Shown here piece after piece: positions 13,113 to 14,419 of a stretch of 14,419 nucleotides of DNA. The stretch comes from Cellvibrionales bacterium UBA2511 (GTDB taxonomy: Bacteria; Pseudomonadota; Gammaproteobacteria; Pseudomonadales; Porticoccaceae). Each line of letters starts with the position of its first letter. The stretch's first letter is position 1. The translations under genes and the position numbers were made by a program. Below the pieces are notes generated by a model that did no database searches, had not been told where the DNA came from, and saw only the letters and a list, made by a program, of their open reading frames with translations. The DNA lies in assembly GCA_002341315.1 (NCBI GenBank), contig DDNV01000019.1:1-14419 (forward strand), read 5' to 3'.

Positions 13113-13895
13113 CTATTTACAAACAGTCCTTCTCTCGCGGATTGCATCGCCAAAGGCCCTGAACAACGCTGCATAGAAAACATCCTCAGAATATTGCCAC
13201 TCGGGATGAAATTGCACACCGACGGCGTAGCGATTGTGGTCGACCAGTCGCACTGCTTCCACCAGCCCGTCGGCGGCAACGGCCTCCACCTCCAGGCTTT
13301 CCGCCAACCGGTGGATACCCTGACCGTGAACAGAGTTGACCCGAGCTTCACGGGAACCGGCAAGAGTCGCCAGTAGCCCACCCGGCGTCAGGGTAATGTT
13401 GTGGGCATAATCGTACTGGCCTTCTCTGGGGAGACTCCGGTCTTCCCGGTGATCGAGCATCCCCGGCACTTCATGTACATACTGATAGAGTGAACCGCCA
13501 AGGGCCACATTCAGTTCCTGCATGCCGCGACAGACTGCAAAGAGTGGAATGTTTCGTTCGATGGCGCGGCGAATCAACGGCAGGACGCTGGCGTCGCGCT
13601 GGGGATCCAGCAGGTTACCGGAACGACTTGGCTGACCATAGTACTGCGGGTTCACGTTGGAAATATTGCCCGTGAGAAACAGCCCATCAAGCGAGTCCAG
13701 CACCTCATCCAGGACGCAGATGTCCGCGAGGGAATGCAGATCCCGGCCAGCACCCACCGCAGGTAGCAGAACAGGTCTGACGCCGGCACCATGGGCCAAG
13801 GCATTGATATATTTTTCGCCGCTGCCATGGAAGGGATGCAGCCCCTGCATCACCACATCACAGGGAATACCCACCACCGGCCAGTGTCCAGCCAT
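13113..13895 (-). CDS. Gamma-glutamyl-GABA hydrolase family (PuuD-like, class I GATase fold)
   Basis: A 260-residue class I glutamine-amidotransferase-fold hydrolase, Peptidase C26 type. The nucleophile Cys lies in FAVCRGMQELNVALGGSLYQ, and the catalytic His-Glu in GVQFHPEWQY. The substrate loop LDGLFLTGNISNVNPQYYG is typical of PuuD-like proteins, which release glutamate from gamma-glutamyl-GABA or related amides. I start at ATG 13895 with AGGAG (13909-13905) 9 nt upstream; GTG 13901 is too close to that site. It lies 55 nt downstream of the CoA-transferase gene on the same strand. No putrescine-pathway partners (puuA/B/C) are visible, so the true substrate is open. Confidence 0.9.
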   Translation of the reverse strand: MAGHWPVVGIPCDVVMQGLHPFHGSGEKYINALAHGAGVRPVLLPAVGAGRDLHSLADICVLDEVLDSLDGLFLTGNISNVNPQYYGQPSRSGNLLDPQRDASVLPLIRRAIERNIPLFAVCRGMQELNVALGGSLYQYVHEVPGMLDHREDRSLPREGQYDYAHNITLTPGGLLATLAGSREARVNSVHGQGIHRLAESLEVEAVAADGLVEAVRLVDHNRYAVGVQFHPEWQYSEDVFYAALFRAFGDAIRERRTVCK

Positions 13896-13950
13896 GTTCA
13901 CCTACTCCTGAGTTGCACGTGGACAATCCACCGCACCTTGTTTGCACTGC

Positions 13951-14419
13951 TTAAATAACACCCTCTGCCTTTAGCTGCTGCAGGGCAGCTTCATCCAGCC
14001 CCAACAACTCACCCAACACCTCGGCGTTGTGACTGCCCACCTCGGAGCCGGGCCAACTGGTGTTGCCGGGGGTCTCGCTAAGTCGGGGGATCATCGCGGG
14101 AATTTTCAGCGGCTCACCATTGATCTCCACCTGCTCGAACAGGCCCCGCGCATTGAAGTGGGGATCCGCCAGCATATCGCCGGCGTGATAAATCGGTCCT
14201 GCGGGCACCCGCTGTTCGGCCAGCAACGTCAACAGTTCTGCACTGGGAAGTTCGCGGCACCAGGCCGACAAGGCGCTGTCGATCTCCTGCTCGCACTGCA
14301 CCCTGCCAGCATTATCGGCGCAGCGGGGATCTTCTGCCAGATCCGGTCTGCCCGCCGCCAGCATCAAGCGTTTGAAGATGGAGTCGCCATTGCCGCCGAT
14401 CACCACGTACTTGCCATCG
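13951..14419 (-). CDS. CaiB/BaiF family CoA transferase, C-terminal part
   Basis: The last 156 or so residues of a family III CoA transferase; the start lies beyond the right edge. The reading frame is open to the last base and begins DGKYVVIGGNGDSIFKRLM, a family-typical motif. It continues with LAEDPRC, a helical segment (SALSAWCRELPSAELLTLLA), RVPAGPIYHAGDMLADPHFN and the C-terminal GSHNAEVLGELLGLDEAALQ. Such enzymes swap CoA between an acyl-CoA and a free acid, in carnitine, oxalate or aromatic/fatty-acid catabolism; the substrate cannot be told from this part. The catalytic Asp lies outside the window. It probably shares an operon with the PuuD-like gene. Confidence 0.92.
   Translation of the reverse strand, partial: DGKYVVIGGNGDSIFKRLMLAAGRPDLAEDPRCADNAGRVQCEQEIDSALSAWCRELPSAELLTLLAEQRVPAGPIYHAGDMLADPHFNARGLFEQVEINGEPLKIPAMIPRLSETPGNTSWPGSEVGSHNAEVLGELLGLDEAALQQLKAEGVI

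Overview
The window reads as a chromosomal stretch of a free-living, probably marine gammaproteobacterium. This is inferred from a PhoQ-like kinase, a CaiB-type CoA transferase, an HvfA/HvfX pair and a set of genes that often surround photolyases in marine Gammaproteobacteria. The genes are densely packed with even codon use. I see no insertion sequence, tRNA, rRNA, CRISPR array or phage gene.

Layout. (1) 1-1090 (+): the 3' part of a sensor histidine kinase, convergent with what follows. (2) 3771-1136 (-): a tight five-gene operon of a 53-residue Cys-rich protein, a C-factor-like short-chain dehydrogenase, a DUF2256 zinc-ribbon protein, a DUF3429 membrane protein and a renalase-like FAD oxidoreductase. 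These families commonly accompany photolyase/cryptochrome genes, but no photolyase lies here. (3) 3973-6130 (+), divergent from (2): an ECF sigma factor, an overlapping soluble zinc-type anti-sigma factor, an HvfA-type RiPP precursor with six EGKCG motifs plus one EGKRG, and a DoxX-family HvfX-like membrane protein. The maturases HvfB (DUF692/MNIO) and HvfC (DUF2063) are absent. Two copies of a spaced motif (TGTAACAAA-N11-GGCATCT) sit before hvfA, and a third, shorter match lies inside the sigma gene. This is a good candidate for the promoter of this sigma factor. (4) 6283-8720 (+): an AMP/thymidine-phosphorylase-family enzyme translationally coupled (ATGA) to a PRPP-synthetase-like protein. 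(5) 9361-8726 (-): a SAM methyltransferase, divergent from (6). (6) 9523-12916 (+): a 765-residue fusion of a PCMT-like methyltransferase, a GspE N-terminal domain and a GspE/PilB ATPase, followed 10 nt later by a MoxR-like AAA+ ATPase. No pilus or secretion genes are nearby. (7) 14419-13113 (-), possibly to 12952: a CaiB/BaiF CoA transferase (5' end outside), a PuuD-like glutamine-amidotransferase-fold hydrolase and perhaps a small membrane peptide.

The two strongest leads are the self-contained sigma/anti-sigma/HvfA/HvfX unit without a local maturase, and the methyltransferase-GspE fusion paired with a MoxR ATPase. Next come the phosphorylase/PRPP-synthetase couple and the photolyase-type cluster headed by an easily missed 53-residue Cys-rich protein.
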